Below are positions 52,141-61,227 of a stretch of 64,000 bases of DNA, one piece after another. Where the stretch lies: the NCBI RefSeq assembly GCF_003670115.1, contig NZ_QQTY01000002.1:868001-932000 (forward strand). The letters are read 5' to 3'. The stretch's first letter is position 1. Each line of letters starts with the position of its first letter. A program made the position numbers and the translations under genes. The notes below the pieces were generated by a model. It was not told the DNA's origin. It saw nothing but the letters and a program-made list of their open reading frames with translations, and made no database searches. The DNA comes from Natronorubrum halophilum. GTDB taxonomy: Archaea; Halobacteriota; Halobacteria; Halobacteriales; Natrialbaceae.

Positions 52141-53745
52141 ATGACAAATATTGTCACTAATATCGCGGCCGCCGTCGAGGCGCACGGCGAGAATACCGCG
52201 ATCGGGTATCAGGGGTCTGAAACGAGCTACGAGGAGTTCTGGGGGCAAACTGGGGCCTTCGCCGCTGCGCTCGAGGAACGAGGGGTGGGGGCGGATGATC
52301 GGGTTGCGATCTATCTGCCGAACGTTCCGCCGTTTCTGATCGCCTTCCACGGGACGCTGCGGGCCGGCGGGACCGTCGTCCCGATGAACCCCCAGTACAA
52401 GGCGCGTGAGATCGGCCACCTGCTCGGAGACAGCGAGGCCAAAGTGGTCGTCGCGCTGGCCGATCTCGTTCCGTTCGTCGCAGAGGTACAGGACGAGACG
52501 AGCGTCGAACATATCGTGAGCGTTGGTGGCGACGCGGAGGGTGCGATCGCGCTCGAGGAATTCCTCGAGCCGGGCGATCCCGACATCGTCGATCGGGCCG
52601 ACGACGACGTCGCCGTCCAGCCGTACACCTCGGGGACGACGGGTCAGCCGAAGGGCGTCCAGCTCACCCACGCGAACCTCACGTCGAACGCGAACGCCGC
52701 GTCGGAACTGATCCCGGACGGGATCCGTGAAGACGACAAACAGCTCGGCGTGCTCCCGCTGTTCCACATCTACGGGATGACCGTCGTGATGAACTCGACG
52801 CTGTTCAACGGCGGAGCCTACTACCCGATGGCCTCGTGGGACGCTCAGGAGGCGGTCTCGCTCATCGAGGACGAGCAACTCACGCTGATGCACGGCGTGC
52901 CCGCGATGTACAACGACGTCATCAACCAGCCCGACGCCGAGGCGTTCGATCTGTCGTCGCTGCGGCTGTGCGGTGTCGGCGGATCGGGCATTCCGGTCGA
53001 GGTCCTGCGCCGGTTCGAGGAGCTGTACGAGCCGACGATCTACGAGGGATACGGCCTGACCGAGACGAGTCCGATCACCCACTTCAACAGCCCGATCGAA
53101 GGGCGACGCATCGGCAGCATCGGCAAGACCGTTCCGGGGGTCGACTCGAAGGTCGTCGATAGCGCGAAACGAAGCTCCGCCGACCGTTCGGGCGGCGACT
53201 TCGAGGAAGTCCCGCCGGTCGAGAGAGGACCGCTCGACGAGGACGAGGCCGACCTCCACGAGATCACCGGCGAGATCGTCGTCGCCGGCCCCAACGTGAT
53301 GAAAGGCTACTACGGCCTGCCCGAGGCCAACGAGGAGGCGTTCACCGAGGAGGGCGGCCGACGGTGGTTCCACACCGGCGATATCGGCTACCACGACGAG
53401 GACGGCTTCTTCTACGTCGTCGACCGCGAGAAACACATGATCGTCACGGGCGGCTACAACGTCTATCCGCGCGAGGTCGAGGAGTTGCTCTTCGAGCACG
53501 AGGCCGTCGCCGACGCCGCCGTCGCCGGCATTCCGGACGAGCGCCGGGGCGAGACCATCAAGGCCTTCATCGTTCCGAGACCCGACGCAGACGTGACGGC
53601 CGACGAGATCAGGGAGTACTGCCTGACCAGCCTCGCCGAGTACAAACACCCGCGCGAGGTCGAGTTCGTCGAGGAACTCCCGCGGACGACGACCGGAAAG
53701 GTCCAGAAGTTCAAACTCCGCGAGGAAGAGACGGGGGCGACATAA
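52141..53745 (+). CDS. acyl-CoA synthetase (AMP-forming)
   Basis: 534 residues. ANL superfamily: P-loop-like YTSGTTGQPKGVQLTHANL, A5 motif YEGYGLTETSP, A7 region WFHTGDIGYHDEDGFFYVVDREKHMIVTGGYNVYPREVE and catalytic Lys in LPRTTTGKVQKFKL. Activates a carboxylic acid (fatty or aromatic) to its CoA ester. A Ser/Asp-rich insertion sits near residue 345. Its stop overlaps the start of an enoyl-CoA hydratase by one base (TAATG), so the two act in the same beta-oxidation-type pathway. Confidence 0.95.
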   Translation: MTNIVTNIAAAVEAHGENTAIGYQGSETSYEEFWGQTGAFAAALEERGVGADDRVAIYLPNVPPFLIAFHGTLRAGGTVVPMNPQYKAREIGHLLGDSEAKVVVALADLVPFVAEVQDETSVEHIVSVGGDAEGAIALEEFLEPGDPDIVDRADDDVAVQPYTSGTTGQPKGVQLTHANLTSNANAASELIPDGIREDDKQLGVLPLFHIYGMTVVMNSTLFNGGAYYPMASWDAQEAVSLIEDEQLTLMHGVPAMYNDVINQPDAEAFDLSSLRLCGVGGSGIPVEVLRRFEELYEPTIYEGYGLTETSPITHFNSPIEGRRIGSIGKTVPGVDSKVVDSAKRSSADRSGGDFEEVPPVERGPLDEDEADLHEITGEIVVAGPNVMKGYYGLPEANEEAFTEEGGRRWFHTGDIGYHDEDGFFYVVDREKHMIVTGGYNVYPREVEELLFEHEAVADAAVAGIPDERRGETIKAFIVPRPDADVTADEIREYCLTSLAEYKHPREVEFVEELPRTTTGKVQKFKLREEETGAT

Positions 53746-54545
53746 TGGCGCTCGGCGAAGCAGTCCGCCTCGAGATCGAGGCCGACGGTCCCGCGACGAT
53801 CACGCTCGACCAACCTGATCGCCGTAACGCCCTCTCCGCGGCGATCAGCACCGGCATCCTGGAGGCGCTCGAGGAGATCGAGGGCAGCGACGCCCGCTGT
53901 GTGATCCTCGAGGGCTCCGGTGGCTCGTTTTCCGCCGGCGGCGACATCGAGCGGATGGTCGCGGGCATCGAGAACGATATTCCGGCCGACGAGCAGGTTC
54001 GCCGCCTCGAGCGCTCGTCGAACGAACTGATAACGCGACTGGTGAAGTTCCCGGTGCCGACGATCGCGCTGGTCGACGGGGCCGCCGTCGGCGCGGGGGC
54101 GAACCTCGCGCTCGCCTGTGACATCCAACTCGCCAGCGAACGGGCGGCCTTCGGCTTCGTCTTCCGACAGGTCGGCCTGAGCGTCGACGCCGGCACCTCA
54201 TACCTGCTGCCGCGCGTCGTCGGCGAGAACGTCGCCAAGGAACTCGTGTTGACCGGCGACATCATCGGTGCCGACCGCGCGGACGATCTCGGCCTCGTGA
54301 ATCACGTCTACGACGACGACGAGTTCGACGCGGAAGTCGAGGCCTTCGTCGAGAAGATCGTCTCCGGACCCCCGGTCGCACTCCGTCACGCGAACCGACT
54401 GATCGGCGAGGGCGTAGAGAAATCGCTCGAGCAGGCGCTGACCGACGAAGCGATCGCGCAGGGGCTCGCATTCGACACGGACGACCACGAGGAGGGCGTC
54501 ACCGCCTTCTTCGAGGACCGCGATCCCGAGTACCAAGGTCGCTGA
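53745..54545 (+). CDS. enoyl-CoA hydratase/isomerase
   Basis: 266 residues, TAATG-coupled to the acyl-CoA ligase. Crotonase fold: oxyanion segments GGSFSAGGDIERMVAG and VDGAAVGAGANLALACDIQLASERAAFGFVFRQVGLSVDAGTSYLLPRVVG. The second active-site glutamate of true hydratases is replaced by the SVDAGTS loop seen in PaaG-type isomerases, so it may be an isomerase rather than a hydratase. Probably works on the CoA esters made by the ligase. Confidence 0.93.
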   Translation: MALGEAVRLEIEADGPATITLDQPDRRNALSAAISTGILEALEEIEGSDARCVILEGSGGSFSAGGDIERMVAGIENDIPADEQVRRLERSSNELITRLVKFPVPTIALVDGAAVGAGANLALACDIQLASERAAFGFVFRQVGLSVDAGTSYLLPRVVGENVAKELVLTGDIIGADRADDLGLVNHVYDDDEFDAEVEAFVEKIVSGPPVALRHANRLIGEGVEKSLEQALTDEAIAQGLAFDTDDHEEGVTAFFEDRDPEYQGR

Positions 54546-54609
54546 CGACGCGGCCTACGGCCCGAGCTTGGACATCGCACGGCGGGGCCTATCGATTGTT
54601 CTGACGGAG

Positions 54610-55065
54610 TTACTCGGTCCGAGCGCTCCGCGCGCCGGTCGGGATCAGCGTCGACACCCGTGCGTTCTCCTTGATCCGCAACCCGCCGTCGGCGACGGTC
54701 AGCGGCATCAACGGCAGGTGCGAGGCGACCAGCACCGACGGGTGCGAGCCGCCGCGAGCCAACAGTTCGTTTCGCGGCTGAAGCTGTGCGGGTTCCTCGA
54801 GATCGGTCAGGAACTCGTTGTGCTGGATGACGTACTGGCCGCCCTCCAGGTTCCACCAGCCGAACTCGTCGTCCGGGTCGCGGAGGTCGGTGGGAACCGG
54901 CTCGAGGTCGGCGTCCTCGAGTTCGTCACCCCCGAAGTCGAGGCTGCCGGGGCCGGCGACGCGATAGATCGCGCTGACCGTCAGATCGATGCCGTGCTCG
55001 TGAACCTGTGTCGGTTCGTAGACGAGATTGTCGACGACGTCGACGAGGGGATTCTCGGCGGACAT
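54610..55065 (-). CDS. dCTP deaminase/dUTPase-like protein
   Basis: 151 residues from ATG 55065 (SAENPLVDVVDNLVYEPTQVHEHGIDLTVSAIYRVAGPGSLDFGG). Shares the jelly-roll dUTPase pattern: GWWNLEGGQYVIQHNEFLTDLEEPAQLQPRNELLARGGSHPSVLVASHLPLMPL. Haloarchaeal homologues are annotated as dUTP hydrolases that keep uracil out of DNA. The motif with the catalytic Asp is less clear here, so the substrate is not certain. Divergent from the MOSC-domain gene. Confidence 0.8.
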   Translation of the reverse strand: MSAENPLVDVVDNLVYEPTQVHEHGIDLTVSAIYRVAGPGSLDFGGDELEDADLEPVPTDLRDPDDEFGWWNLEGGQYVIQHNEFLTDLEEPAQLQPRNELLARGGSHPSVLVASHLPLMPLTVADGGLRIKENARVSTLIPTGARSARTE

Positions 55066-55301
55066 TTCGGTTACCCTGACGATTTCGAGCGATAAAAAAT
55101 GTGTCCTCGAACGGCGGCAGGGGAGCCGTCTCTGGTGGAAGATCGGCAACTATCGACACCTCTCGACGCGTCAGCCGAAACGGTGTGCGCTCTGCTCACG
55201 CCCGTCGCAGGCCACACCGGATCGCACCGATCCGTTTGCGATCGCAACACGAATCGCGCGAACGGATACACATATGCGTCGGCGCGGCGACAGCATGCAC
55301 A

Positions 55302-56141
55302 ATGCCCCACCTCCAGCGCATTCGCGTGCATCCGATCAAGTCCCTCGATGCGGTATCCGTCCCCGAAGCCGAAATCGTCGATAACGGCGGGTTGACGTGG
55401 GACCGACGGTACGCGATCGTCGAGCAGTCGTCGGGCGAATCGGCGGCAATCGAGTCGGAGACCAGATACGTCAACGGCAAGCGAGAGCGGCGGATCCACG
55501 GACTCGAGGCCGCGTACGACCTCGAGCGCGAGACGGTCACGGTCGGCGAGGCTGACAGCGACGAAACGCACACGTTCCACCTCGAACTCGATCGGGACTG
55601 CTTCGCCACGTGGCTCTCGGAGTACTTCGGCTACGGGGTGGCGGTCGTCCGCGACGACGAGGGCGGTTTTCCCGACGATACGGACGCGTCGGGACCGACC
55701 GTCATCAGCACGGGCACGCTCGAAGCGGTCGCCTCGTGGTACGACGACATCGACGCCGCCGAGTTGTGTCGTCGGCTGCGGCCGAACCTCGTCGTGGACG
55801 ACGCGCCCGCGTTCTGGGAAGACCGGCTCTACGACGCGCCCGGGCGGGTCGTCCCCTTCGAGATCGGGGCGGTCGCGCTACGCGGCGTCAATCCGTGCCA
55901 GCGGTGCGTCGTTCCGACGCGGGACCCCGACACGGGCGAGGAGACCGAGGGCTTCCGGGAAACGTTCGTCGAGCGTCGCCGGGCGACCCTTCCCGAATGG
56001 GCCGGGGAGGCGTGGTTCGATCACTACTTCCGACTGATGGTCAACACGCACGTCCCGGAATCGTCGTGGAACGAGACGCTGTCCGTCGACGACCCGGTCG
56101 TCGTCGGCGAAACGCTCGCGGATCCGAACCCGGCCGATTGA
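55302..56141 (+). CDS. MOSC domain protein
   Basis: 279 residues from ATG 55302. N-terminal MOSC_N beta-barrel (LQRIRVHPIKSLDAVSVPEAEIVDNGGLTWDRRYAIVE) and C-terminal MOSC domain with ALRGVNPCQRCVVPTRDPDTGEE, in which the Cys-containing PCQRCVVPTRDP is the probable molybdenum-cofactor/sulfur site. Members include YcbX/mARC-type reductases for N-hydroxylated compounds. No partner ferredoxin gene is adjacent. Confidence 0.93.
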   Translation: MPHLQRIRVHPIKSLDAVSVPEAEIVDNGGLTWDRRYAIVEQSSGESAAIESETRYVNGKRERRIHGLEAAYDLERETVTVGEADSDETHTFHLELDRDCFATWLSEYFGYGVAVVRDDEGGFPDDTDASGPTVISTGTLEAVASWYDDIDAAELCRRLRPNLVVDDAPAFWEDRLYDAPGRVVPFEIGAVALRGVNPCQRCVVPTRDPDTGEETEGFRETFVERRRATLPEWAGEAWFDHYFRLMVNTHVPESSWNETLSVDDPVVVGETLADPNPAD

Positions 56142-56238
56142 CCGCACCCGAACGCGTACGCTTCGCCACCCGACGCTAATTTTCACTTCTGGTATTCGGG
56201 ACCAAAGCGCAAAGAGGGACGTCCGAGTTCCGGTTGTC

Positions 56239-59200
56239 ATGGGATACGGCCTCGATATCGGACCGGGAGCACTCCGGGCGGCCGCCGGCACGTCGGACGA
56301 GGTGACGATCGAGTCGGTACCGCCGGTCGTGACTGCGACCGACGAGGAAACACTCGAGTCGGCCGACGGCGAGCGGAGTGCAGGGCTGGTAGACGACCGA
56401 ACGGGCGACGGACTGTTCGTCGAACATGGCGGGAAGAGGTACGCCGTCGGACCGACCGCGAGCGCCGTTTCCGACGCCGCAGACGGCGATCCGGTATCGC
56501 TGTTCTCGAGCGGTGTCCTCACCGTCGAGGGATACACCGAACCGGCGCTCGAGGCGTTGATCGACGACGTCCTCGAGCGCGTCGAACCGGCGGACGGACG
56601 ACTCTGTTATACGACGCCGGGGACGCTGGTCGACGCGGCGGAGCCGACCGACGCCCACCGCGAGACCGTCGAGTCGGTCCTCGTCGACCGCGGGGTCGAA
56701 TCGACGCCGATTAGCAGAGGGTTCGCCGTCGTTTACGACCAGTTCGTTGCGGACAACTACACCGGACTCGGCATCTGCCTCGGAATCCAGACGACGAGCG
56801 TCGCGCTCTCCTACTACGGCGTGCCCGCGCTGGCCTTCTCGCTCGCGAAGGGCAGCGAGTGGGTGGTCGAGCGGGCCGCAACCGAAACCGGCCGCGAGCG
56901 GACGCAGGTCGCGACCGTCCTCGAGGAGTTCGCGCTCGATCCCGACGCGGCGACGGGCGGGATCGAGAGCGCGCTCGCGCAGGCGTACGACGCGCTAATC
57001 GGCGAGATCACCGAGGCGATCGAAACCGAAGCCGACGAGAACGACGTCCAGCAGGGGATGGCGATCCCCATCGCAGTCGCCGGATCGGGCGCGGTCGACG
57101 GCCTCGAGTTCCTTCTCGGCGGTCGATTCGACGCGGTAGCGCTCCCGTTCTCGGTCCGCGAGGTTCGGCTCGCGGACGATCCCGCTGCGAGCGCTGCCAG
57201 GGGGGCGCTCGCAGCGGCCGAGGACGACGTCGACGCCTACGAGGACGTCACGTGGTCGGCATCCGACGCGGATGACAGTACCGGCGACGGTGGTGGCCCA
57301 CCCTCGTCCGCGATCGAGATCGGCGGTGCGGACGAACAGACGGCGCTAACCTTCGACGACGACGCGCTCGGCGGCGGCGGCGACGCGGCGCACGCCCGAG
57401 CGGACGACGCCATCGAACAGCTATTCGATCGACTCGCCAACCGTGACGAGGAGATCCAATCGGTTCGGACCGACCTCGAGTCGGCCGTCGAGGAACTGGA
57501 GTACATCGAGGCCCAAACCGCCGATGCCCAGCGGGTTGCAGATCTCGAGGAGACGACGGCGGACGAGCGAACGGCGCTCGAGAACCGACTCGGCGACCTC
57601 GCGTCCGATCTCGAGGGCGTGACCGATCGCACGAACGCGTTGGACGATCGCCTCGAGAGGGTCCAAACGGCGCTCGGTGAACTCGAGGCGGAAACCGCGT
57701 CAGCAGCCGACCTCGAAGCCCTCACGGAGACCGTCTCGCGGCTCGACGACGGGTTCGAGGGGATCAACGAGGACGTCGAACGGATCGAGACCCGGATCAC
57801 GGGACTCGCCGGTCGACTCGAGGAACAGGCGACCCGGATCGGTTCCGTCTCGAATCGCGCCGATAAGCGCGCCGAGCAGGCCGACGACGAACGCGATCGG
57901 CTCGCGGACGAAATCAGCACCGTCGAGAGCGAACTGAAGCACGAAGTCGGTACCGTCGAGGGTGAACTGGAGGACGAGATCGACGCTCTCGAGACGACGA
58001 TCGCGGACGAAATCGGCGTCGTCGAGGACGAACTCGAGACGGCCGATGATCGACTCGACGAGATCGAGGAACGGATCGAGGCCGAGACAGACAGTTTCGA
58101 CGAGCGGGTCGCCGACCTCGGCGGGCAAATCGAGACGACTACCGCAGATATCGAGGCGATCGAAGCGGACCTCGCCTCGACGGACGACCGCGTCGAGACC
58201 CTGGACGACGATCTGACCGACGTCCGTAACTCCGCGAGCGCCCGTTCCGACGCGCTCGAGAACCGACTCGAGAGCATCGGCGAAACGATCGACGAACTCG
58301 AGTCGATGACGGCCGACGACGAGCGAGTTTCGGCCGTCGAGGACGATCTTGCGGCCCTCGAGACGGAACTCGGTTCGCTCGACGGCGCGATGTCGGCCCT
58401 CTCGGAGACGGTGGCCGGGGTCGAAGAGCGGGCGGCGTCCGCGGAATCGGTCGACGAGATTACGGTCCACCTCGAGACGGTCGAAAGCGATATCGACGAT
58501 CTCGAGGAGACAGTACACGCGTTCGAAGAGATGCTCGAGGATCGACTTGACGAGACGGCGGAGGGCCTCGAAACGCGCTTCGAGGAAACGACAAGCGACC
58601 TCGAGAGACGACTCGACGAGGCCGCTGCGGCGATCGACGACAGACTAACCGAACTCGAGGGGACGACCGAGCGCCTCGAAGCGGGGAGCGCCGACGACGA
58701 GACCGTTGTGGCGCTATCCGACTCGCTCGCGGACACCCGCGACGCGGTCGAATCGGTGACGGCGGACCTCGGTGATCTTCGAACGGAGTTCGCGGCGGAG
58801 ACCGACGCGCTCGAAACGCGCTTCGATGACGTCGATGGCCGTTCGGCCGATATCGAGTCCCGGCTCGACGAGGTGAGCGAAGCCGTCGGAGCGGTCGAAA
58901 CCGACGTCGAACGGGTCACCGAGACGGTCGCGTCGCTCGAGCGCGACGTCGAGACGATTCCGGACGACCTCGAGCGCCGTCTCGAGGACGCGGTTGATCG
59001 CATCGATGATCTCGCGGACGACACTACCGACCTCGCCCGCGACGCTGACGACCTCGGCGACCGTACCGGTCGGCTCGACGAGCGGACGAGCGATCACACC
59101 TCTCGCCTCGAAGAACAGGCCGCCCGTCTCGAGGAGTACGACGCTCGTTTCGAGTCACTCACGACCGATATCGACGATCTCGCGACGACGCTCGAGGGAG

Positions 59201-59544
59201 TCCCCGACGAATCCGCCGTCGATTCGATCAGAACCCGACTCACAGCGGTCGACGAACGGTTGACTGCCCTCGAGTCACGGATGGGAGCCACGCGGTCGAG
59301 TCGGGATGACGACCTCGAGGAGATCCGGTCGGAGCTCGCGGTTCTCCGGGAACGAACGCCCGACGCTGCCCGGGACGGCGGGAGCGACGGGCTGACGGCC
59401 CTTTCCCCGATCGTTGCTGGCGGTGGCGGGGCCGGCGTCGTGACGGGTGGCGCGCTCGCGCTCACCGGTGCCGGACTGGTGGGTGCCGCCGCGGTCGTGG
59501 TCGGCCTCGTTCTGCTCGGCGTCGCGGTTGCGGTCGATCGCTAA
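56239..59544 (+). CDS. giant actin-fold / coiled-coil / membrane-anchored protein
   Basis: 1101 residues. Residues 1-340 look like an actin/Hsp70-type nucleotide-binding fold: phosphate-1-like GYGLDIGPGALRAAAG, phosphate-2-like GLGICLGIQTTSVALSYYGVPALAFSLAKG and adenosine-like AIPIAVAGSGAVDGLEFLLGGRF, though key acidic residues are missing. After an acidic Asp/Gly linker (340-385) comes a coiled coil of roughly 640 residues (385-1030) made of Glu/Asp/Leu/Thr heptads (e.g. DRLDEIEERIEAETDSFDER). The end (about 1055-1100) has two hydrophobic helices rich in Gly/Ala/Val (AGGGGAGVVTGGALALTGAGLVGAAAVVVG). This architecture suggests an envelope-tethered cytoskeletal or scaffolding protein. No partner gene is adjacent. 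Confidence 0.9.
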   Translation: MGYGLDIGPGALRAAAGTSDEVTIESVPPVVTATDEETLESADGERSAGLVDDRTGDGLFVEHGGKRYAVGPTASAVSDAADGDPVSLFSSGVLTVEGYTEPALEALIDDVLERVEPADGRLCYTTPGTLVDAAEPTDAHRETVESVLVDRGVESTPISRGFAVVYDQFVADNYTGLGICLGIQTTSVALSYYGVPALAFSLAKGSEWVVERAATETGRERTQVATVLEEFALDPDAATGGIESALAQAYDALIGEITEAIETEADENDVQQGMAIPIAVAGSGAVDGLEFLLGGRFDAVALPFSVREVRLADDPAASAARGALAAAEDDVDAYEDVTWSASDADDSTGDGGGPPSSAIEIGGADEQTALTFDDDALGGGGDAAHARADDAIEQLFDRLANRDEEIQSVRTDLESAVEELEYIEAQTADAQRVADLEETTADERTALENRLGDLASDLEGVTDRTNALDDRLERVQTALGELEAETASAADLEALTETVSRLDDGFEGINEDVERIETRITGLAGRLEEQATRIGSVSNRADKRAEQADDERDRLADEISTVESELKHEVGTVEGELEDEIDALETTIADEIGVVEDELETADDRLDEIEERIEAETDSFDERVADLGGQIETTTADIEAIEADLASTDDRVETLDDDLTDVRNSASARSDALENRLESIGETIDELESMTADDERVSAVEDDLAALETELGSLDGAMSALSETVAGVEERAASAESVDEITVHLETVESDIDDLEETVHAFEEMLEDRLDETAEGLETRFEETTSDLERRLDEAAAAIDDRLTELEGTTERLEAGSADDETVVALSDSLADTRDAVESVTADLGDLRTEFAAETDALETRFDDVDGRSADIESRLDEVSEAVGAVETDVERVTETVASLERDVETIPDDLERRLEDAVDRIDDLADDTTDLARDADDLGDRTGRLDERTSDHTSRLEEQAARLEEYDARFESLTTDIDDLATTLEGVPDESAVDSIRTRLTAVDERLTALESRMGATRSSRDDDLEEIRSELAVLRERTPDAARDGGSDGLTALSPIVAGGGGAGVVTGGALALTGAGLVGAAAVVVGLVLLGVAVAVDR

Positions 59545-59660
59545 TCCGCGACGAACCTGCCGAGATCGACCGTCGAGTAGCTCTTCGGAAATCCACGAGC
59601 GGTAGCAAAAACTCGAAGACGCCGCTCGCAGGGCTGTAGACGCGACGGACGACGACTCGA

Positions 59661-59816
59661 CTACTCCCGGATCAACTCGACGTTTCGCATCTCGCCCCCG
59701 CATCGCCGACAGGTGCTCACGAGCGCGTCCGAGACCGTCTCTCGACGACCACACGCGACGCACTCGTACTCGAGCGGCTCAGCGAGTGCCATGAGCGTGC
59801 GTAGGTACTGATACAT
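59661..59816 (-). CDS. 51-residue rubrerythrin-like zinc-ribbon protein
   Basis: ATG at 59816 (YQYLRTLMALAEPLEYECVACGRRETVSDALVSTCRRCGGEMRNVELIRE). Two CxxC pairs (ECVACG and TCRRCGG) form a zinc ribbon of the small haloarchaeal 'rubrerythrin-like' (DUF7129) type. Function unknown; these mini-proteins often sit in protein-protein interaction roles. Longer upstream in-frame sequence is not conserved. Confidence 0.8.
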   Translation of the reverse strand: MYQYLRTLMALAEPLEYECVACGRRETVSDALVSTCRRCGGEMRNVELIRE

Positions 59817-60104
59817 GTTAACTCTTTTCGTGGTGAACAGAACCGCCGGCGTCTCGTCGACGACGGTCACCACGAGTGCGACGGACAGTTTCGTTCGTGG
59901 ACCGCTTCGTTTGCGCCCCCTCGTGGATCGGTGTCCGCGAGGCGGAGACGATCGACTCGCTCGAGGGCAGCCCGAACTGTGGCGGTCCACGAGAAATATC
60001 GCGGTTGCCCGTGGGTAGACTCGGTTCCCAGGGAGTCGTCGCGGTCGCCGATCAGTCGCTGCTTCGACCGGGTTCGTAGCCCGTCGCTCACTCGAGGGCG
60101 GTCA

Positions 60105-60575
60105 TCAATCGAAGTCCGGCAGATCCTCCGGCGGTTCGTACTGCGCCTCCCAGTCGATGTACTCCGCTTTGAGGAGCACTGAAACGATCTGGCCGAACTC
60201 GGTCAGTTCGGCGTTGATCGAGGAGACGGTTCCCCACGTGTCGAGTTCGGGATGGTACTCTCGAGTCTGCCAGTCCTCCGGAATGCCGGGGGCGTGGTAG
60301 CCGACCCTGTCGGCGAAATCGTCCCAGAAGAAGTCGAACCCGGCGAAGAGGTCGAGATCGCGAGCGATCTCGTACTCTCGCTCCTCGAGGTCAGTGTCCT
60401 CAAGCCACTCCTCGAAGGCTTCCTCCCACGCGCCCTCCTCGAGGAACGCCTGGAGGTCCTCGCGCCTGTAGTCGATCTCGTCGGCACCGTCGGCGCTGAT
60501 CGTCGCGTCCTCGTACTCGTTCGGATCGACGAACTCCAGTTCCGGCGGATCGGGGGCTTCGACCTCGAGCGTCAT
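60105..60575 (-). CDS. acidic conserved hypothetical protein
   Basis: 156 residues from ATG 60575 (TLEVEAPDPPELEFVDPNEYEDATISADGADEID). Extremely acidic (EEGAWEEAFEEWLEDTDLEEREYEIARDLDLF) with a C-terminal aromatic part (FGQIVSVLLKAEYIDWEAQYEPPEDLPDFD). No motif for cofactor or DNA binding. An earlier start with a basic N-terminus is unlikely. Function unknown. Confidence 0.75.
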   Translation of the reverse strand: MTLEVEAPDPPELEFVDPNEYEDATISADGADEIDYRREDLQAFLEEGAWEEAFEEWLEDTDLEEREYEIARDLDLFAGFDFFWDDFADRVGYHAPGIPEDWQTREYHPELDTWGTVSSINAELTEFGQIVSVLLKAEYIDWEAQYEPPEDLPDFD

Positions 60576-60712
60576 GGGCGGACGTAAGGCGGGTTCGCGG
60601 ATAAGAATTCCCACCTCGCGTCCGCCCGAGCGGCGGCACCCGCAGGCCCCAGCGAGCGGTTCGCTCAGAGCCGATCCCTACAATTATTTCCACCACGGTC
60701 CAACAGGCACCT

Positions 60713-61111
60713 ATGGGCAGTGAGAGCGGTGGGAGGAGCTACTCCCTCACGGAGATCTTCGCGATCAAGTTCGTCCTCGCCGATGTGCTGATCATCGCCG
60801 CATTAGTGTTAGCCGGGCCGCTGTACGCGGTCGCGATCACCGCGCTGTTCGTGGTGAGTACGTTTCTCATCTGGCACCTCACGCAGCGTACCGAGGGGAG
60901 TGGCGACGGCGAAGCGGCCAGCACCGGGGAAACGGTCGATCAGGCGGCTACCGCGCACGATGCCGTCACGAAACTGCAAGAGCGCTACGCGGCCGGCGAA
61001 CTCTCCGACGCCGAGTTCGAAGCGAAACTCGAGCGGCTGATCGAATCCAACGAGCAAGCCGACGCCGCGGGAATCGACACGGCGGAACTCGAACTCGAGC
61101 GCTCGGAGTGA
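60713..61111 (+). CDS. SHOCT-domain membrane protein
   Basis: 132 residues: two N-terminal transmembrane helices (residues 18-36 and 39-56, FVLADVLIIAALVLAGPLYAVAITALFVVSTFLIWHL), then an acidic linker and a SHOCT domain AHDAVTKLQERYAAGELSDAEFEAKLERLIESNEQ, a short C-terminal oligomerisation motif. Common in haloarchaeal membrane proteins; function unknown. Starts at ATG 60713. Confidence 0.9.
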   Translation: MGSESGGRSYSLTEIFAIKFVLADVLIIAALVLAGPLYAVAITALFVVSTFLIWHLTQRTEGSGDGEAASTGETVDQAATAHDAVTKLQERYAAGELSDAEFEAKLERLIESNEQADAAGIDTAELELERSE

Positions 61112-61227
61112 CCGAGCCGCCGCGCTCGACTCCACCGCGCCCCGGTCGCGGACCAGCACACCCGATCGCCCTACTGCCGTCGCACCGATCCCAACACTCA
61201 ATCGTCGGTCGGCCGTAGCCGTAAGCG

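Noticed and set aside
52027-53649. 540-codon frame opposite the acyl-CoA ligase
   Set aside because: Antisense shadow without start region or motif, opposite a well supported ANL enzyme.
57237-59024. 595-codon Ser-rich frame on the minus strand
   Set aside because: Antisense of the coiled-coil gene; Ser/Arg repeats arise from reverse complements of GAC/GAG/CTC codons.
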